From positions 9,041 through 15,887 of the forward strand of contig JAHZHK010000065.1 in NCBI GenBank assembly GCA_019420325.1: a stretch of DNA of 6,847 nt, written 5' to 3'. Position 1 is the stretch's first letter. Every line of letters starts with the position of its first letter. Made by a program: the position numbers and the translations under genes. This DNA comes from Coriobacteriaceae bacterium (GTDB lineage: Bacteria; Actinomycetota; Coriobacteriia; Coriobacteriales; UMGS124). Below are positions 6,233 to 6,847 of this stretch, in pieces. The notes beneath the pieces are model-generated. The model saw only the letters and a list, made by a program, of their open reading frames with translations, did not search any database and was not told where the DNA came from.

Positions 6233-6271
6233 GAAGGGCGAGCCCGCGATCATGCAGGCTCGCCCTTCTTT
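6233..6271 (+). terminator. Intrinsic terminator after the transporter operon
   Basis: GAAGGGCGAGCC (6233-6244) pairs perfectly with GGCTCGCCCTTC (6257-6268), a 12-bp GC-rich stem with a 12-nt loop, followed by TTT and a GTGTGT run. It lies 33 bp after the permease stop. The U-tract is short. The stem is nearly symmetrical (GAA at one end, TTC at the other) but has no long opposite T-run, so it mainly serves the + strand. Confidence 0.88.
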
Positions 6272-6305
6272 GTGTGTAGCCCTGGTCTGACCCATGTAAC
6301 TGAAC

Positions 6306-6311
6306 TATACT
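6306..6311 (+). promoter_or_regulatory. Candidate -10 (TATACT) of the DUF3990-like gene
   Basis: TATACT matches the -10 consensus closely, 30 nt before the ATG. The -35 about 17 bp upstream reads TGGTCT (6283-6288), a weak match. TATAAC at 6317-6322, inside the palindrome, is an alternative -10. The region 6272-6340 is clearly more AT-rich than its surroundings. Confidence 0.5.
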
Positions 6312-6328
6312 ATCGTTATAACGATAGT
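6309..6328 (+). promoter_or_regulatory. Perfect 20-bp palindrome, probable operator
   Basis: ACTATCGTTATAACGATAGT is an uninterrupted 10+10 inverted repeat with no loop, so it reads as a DNA operator for a dimeric repressor rather than an RNA hairpin. It overlaps the candidate -10 and the predicted transcription start and ends one base before the Shine-Dalgarno region (GGAGG, 6330-6334). This is the position of an autorepression site. No repressor gene is visible next to it. Confidence 0.75.
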
Positions 6329-6340
6329 TGGAGGTGTGCA

Positions 6341-6847
6341 ATGGGGACAATCGAGCTGTATCACGGCTCGTCGCATGTTATCGAGCGCCCGACGTTTGGT
6401 CTGGGAAACCCGCGCAACGACTATGGCCTGGGGTTTTACTGTACTGAGACCTTGGCCATGGCCCAAGAATGGGGCTGCGTCGATGGCAACAGCGGCTATG
6501 CCAACAAGTATCGTCTTGACCTGGCCGGTCTCGATGTGCTCGATTTGTCGGAAGATGAGGGCTATAACGTCCTCAACTGGCTTGCCGTCCTTCTCGACAA
6601 CCGTATGGTGAGGCTTTCTGCCGGCCTTCCCAAACAGGCGGCCGAGTATCTTGCCAAGGTGTTCCTGCCGGACTATCGAGATTCCGATGTCATGCGCGGG
6701 TATCGTGCGGATGACTCATATTTTGCCTTCGCTTCGGCGTTTCTGTCGGGTGCCATTTCTCTTGAGCAGCTTTGTCGTGCCATGATGCTGGGGGAGTTGG
6801 GCGAGCAGGTGGTCGTGCGCTCGTCCCGCGCATTTCAAAGGCTTGAA
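6341..6847 (+). CDS. DUF3990-like protein, possible ADP-ribosyltransferase-fold toxin (3' partial)
   Basis: The frame is open for 169 codons from ATG 6341 to the right edge, with GGAGG 6 nt upstream. The N-terminus shows the DUF3990 pattern: LYHGS (6-10), then DYGLGFYCT (27-35) and a Q42/W44 pair in AMAQEWG. The C-terminal half carries GYRADDSYF (120-128), followed by an FLSGAISLEQL helix and LGELGEQVVV (150-159). From memory, DUF3990 is grouped with the ADP-ribosyltransferase fold. In that reading H8, Y33 and an acidic residue near E155 would be the H-Y-E-type triad; this assignment is inference. DUF3990 genes often occur with a small partner gene (DUF3791 in the cases I recall). None lies upstream here, so a partner, if present, would be beyond the edge. 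The gene is separated from the transporter operon by a terminator and has its own promoter with operator. Confidence 0.78.
   Translation, partial: MGTIELYHGSSHVIERPTFGLGNPRNDYGLGFYCTETLAMAQEWGCVDGNSGYANKYRLDLAGLDVLDLSEDEGYNVLNWLAVLLDNRMVRLSAGLPKQAAEYLAKVFLPDYRDSDVMRGYRADDSYFAFASAFLSGAISLEQLCRAMMLGELGEQVVVRSSRAFQRLE

Overview
The window is GC-rich, densely coded DNA that looks chromosomal. GC-ending codons, IM-type (intramembrane) kinase features and a DUF3990-like gene suggest an anaerobic Actinomycetota such as a member of the Coriobacteriia. A GC-rich Bacillota is the main alternative. This is a judgement from style and was not tested by any search.

Layout, all on the + strand: (1) 1-200, the C-terminal end of a probable TetR-family regulator cut by the left edge. 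(2) 201-503, a noncoding control region with three GCGTSAC-like 7-mers at 11/12-bp phasing, a -10-like TAAAAT and a 10-bp leader hairpin. (3) 504-1184, an OmpR/PhoB-type response regulator. (4) 1300-2343, a two-TM histidine kinase with almost no extracellular part. (5) 2336-2478, a gap holding three 15-bp tandem repeats, each with an in-frame stop, and a second array of the same 7-mers. (6) 2479-3159, an ABC ATPase of the MacB/LolD type, joined by a one-base TAATG overlap to (7) 3159-6200, a 1013-residue FtsX-family permease with two large extracytoplasmic domains. (8) 6233-6271, a strong intrinsic terminator that closes the module. (9) 6306-6847, a separate unit: a promoter with a perfect 20-bp palindrome, then a DUF3990-like gene (a possible ADP-ribosyltransferase-fold toxin) that runs off the right edge.

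The central four genes read as a self-contained sense-and-respond module. The kinase has no sensor domain of its own, so the large permease is the best candidate for the part that meets the signal, by analogy with Bce-type peptide-sensing modules, although the permease architecture differs from BceB. The regulator probably controls both its own operon and the transporter, because the same phased repeats (with a shared GTGAC-N6-GTCAC core) lie in front of both. The substrate cannot be read from the sequence; envelope-active peptides or lipoprotein/lipid export are the family-level options.
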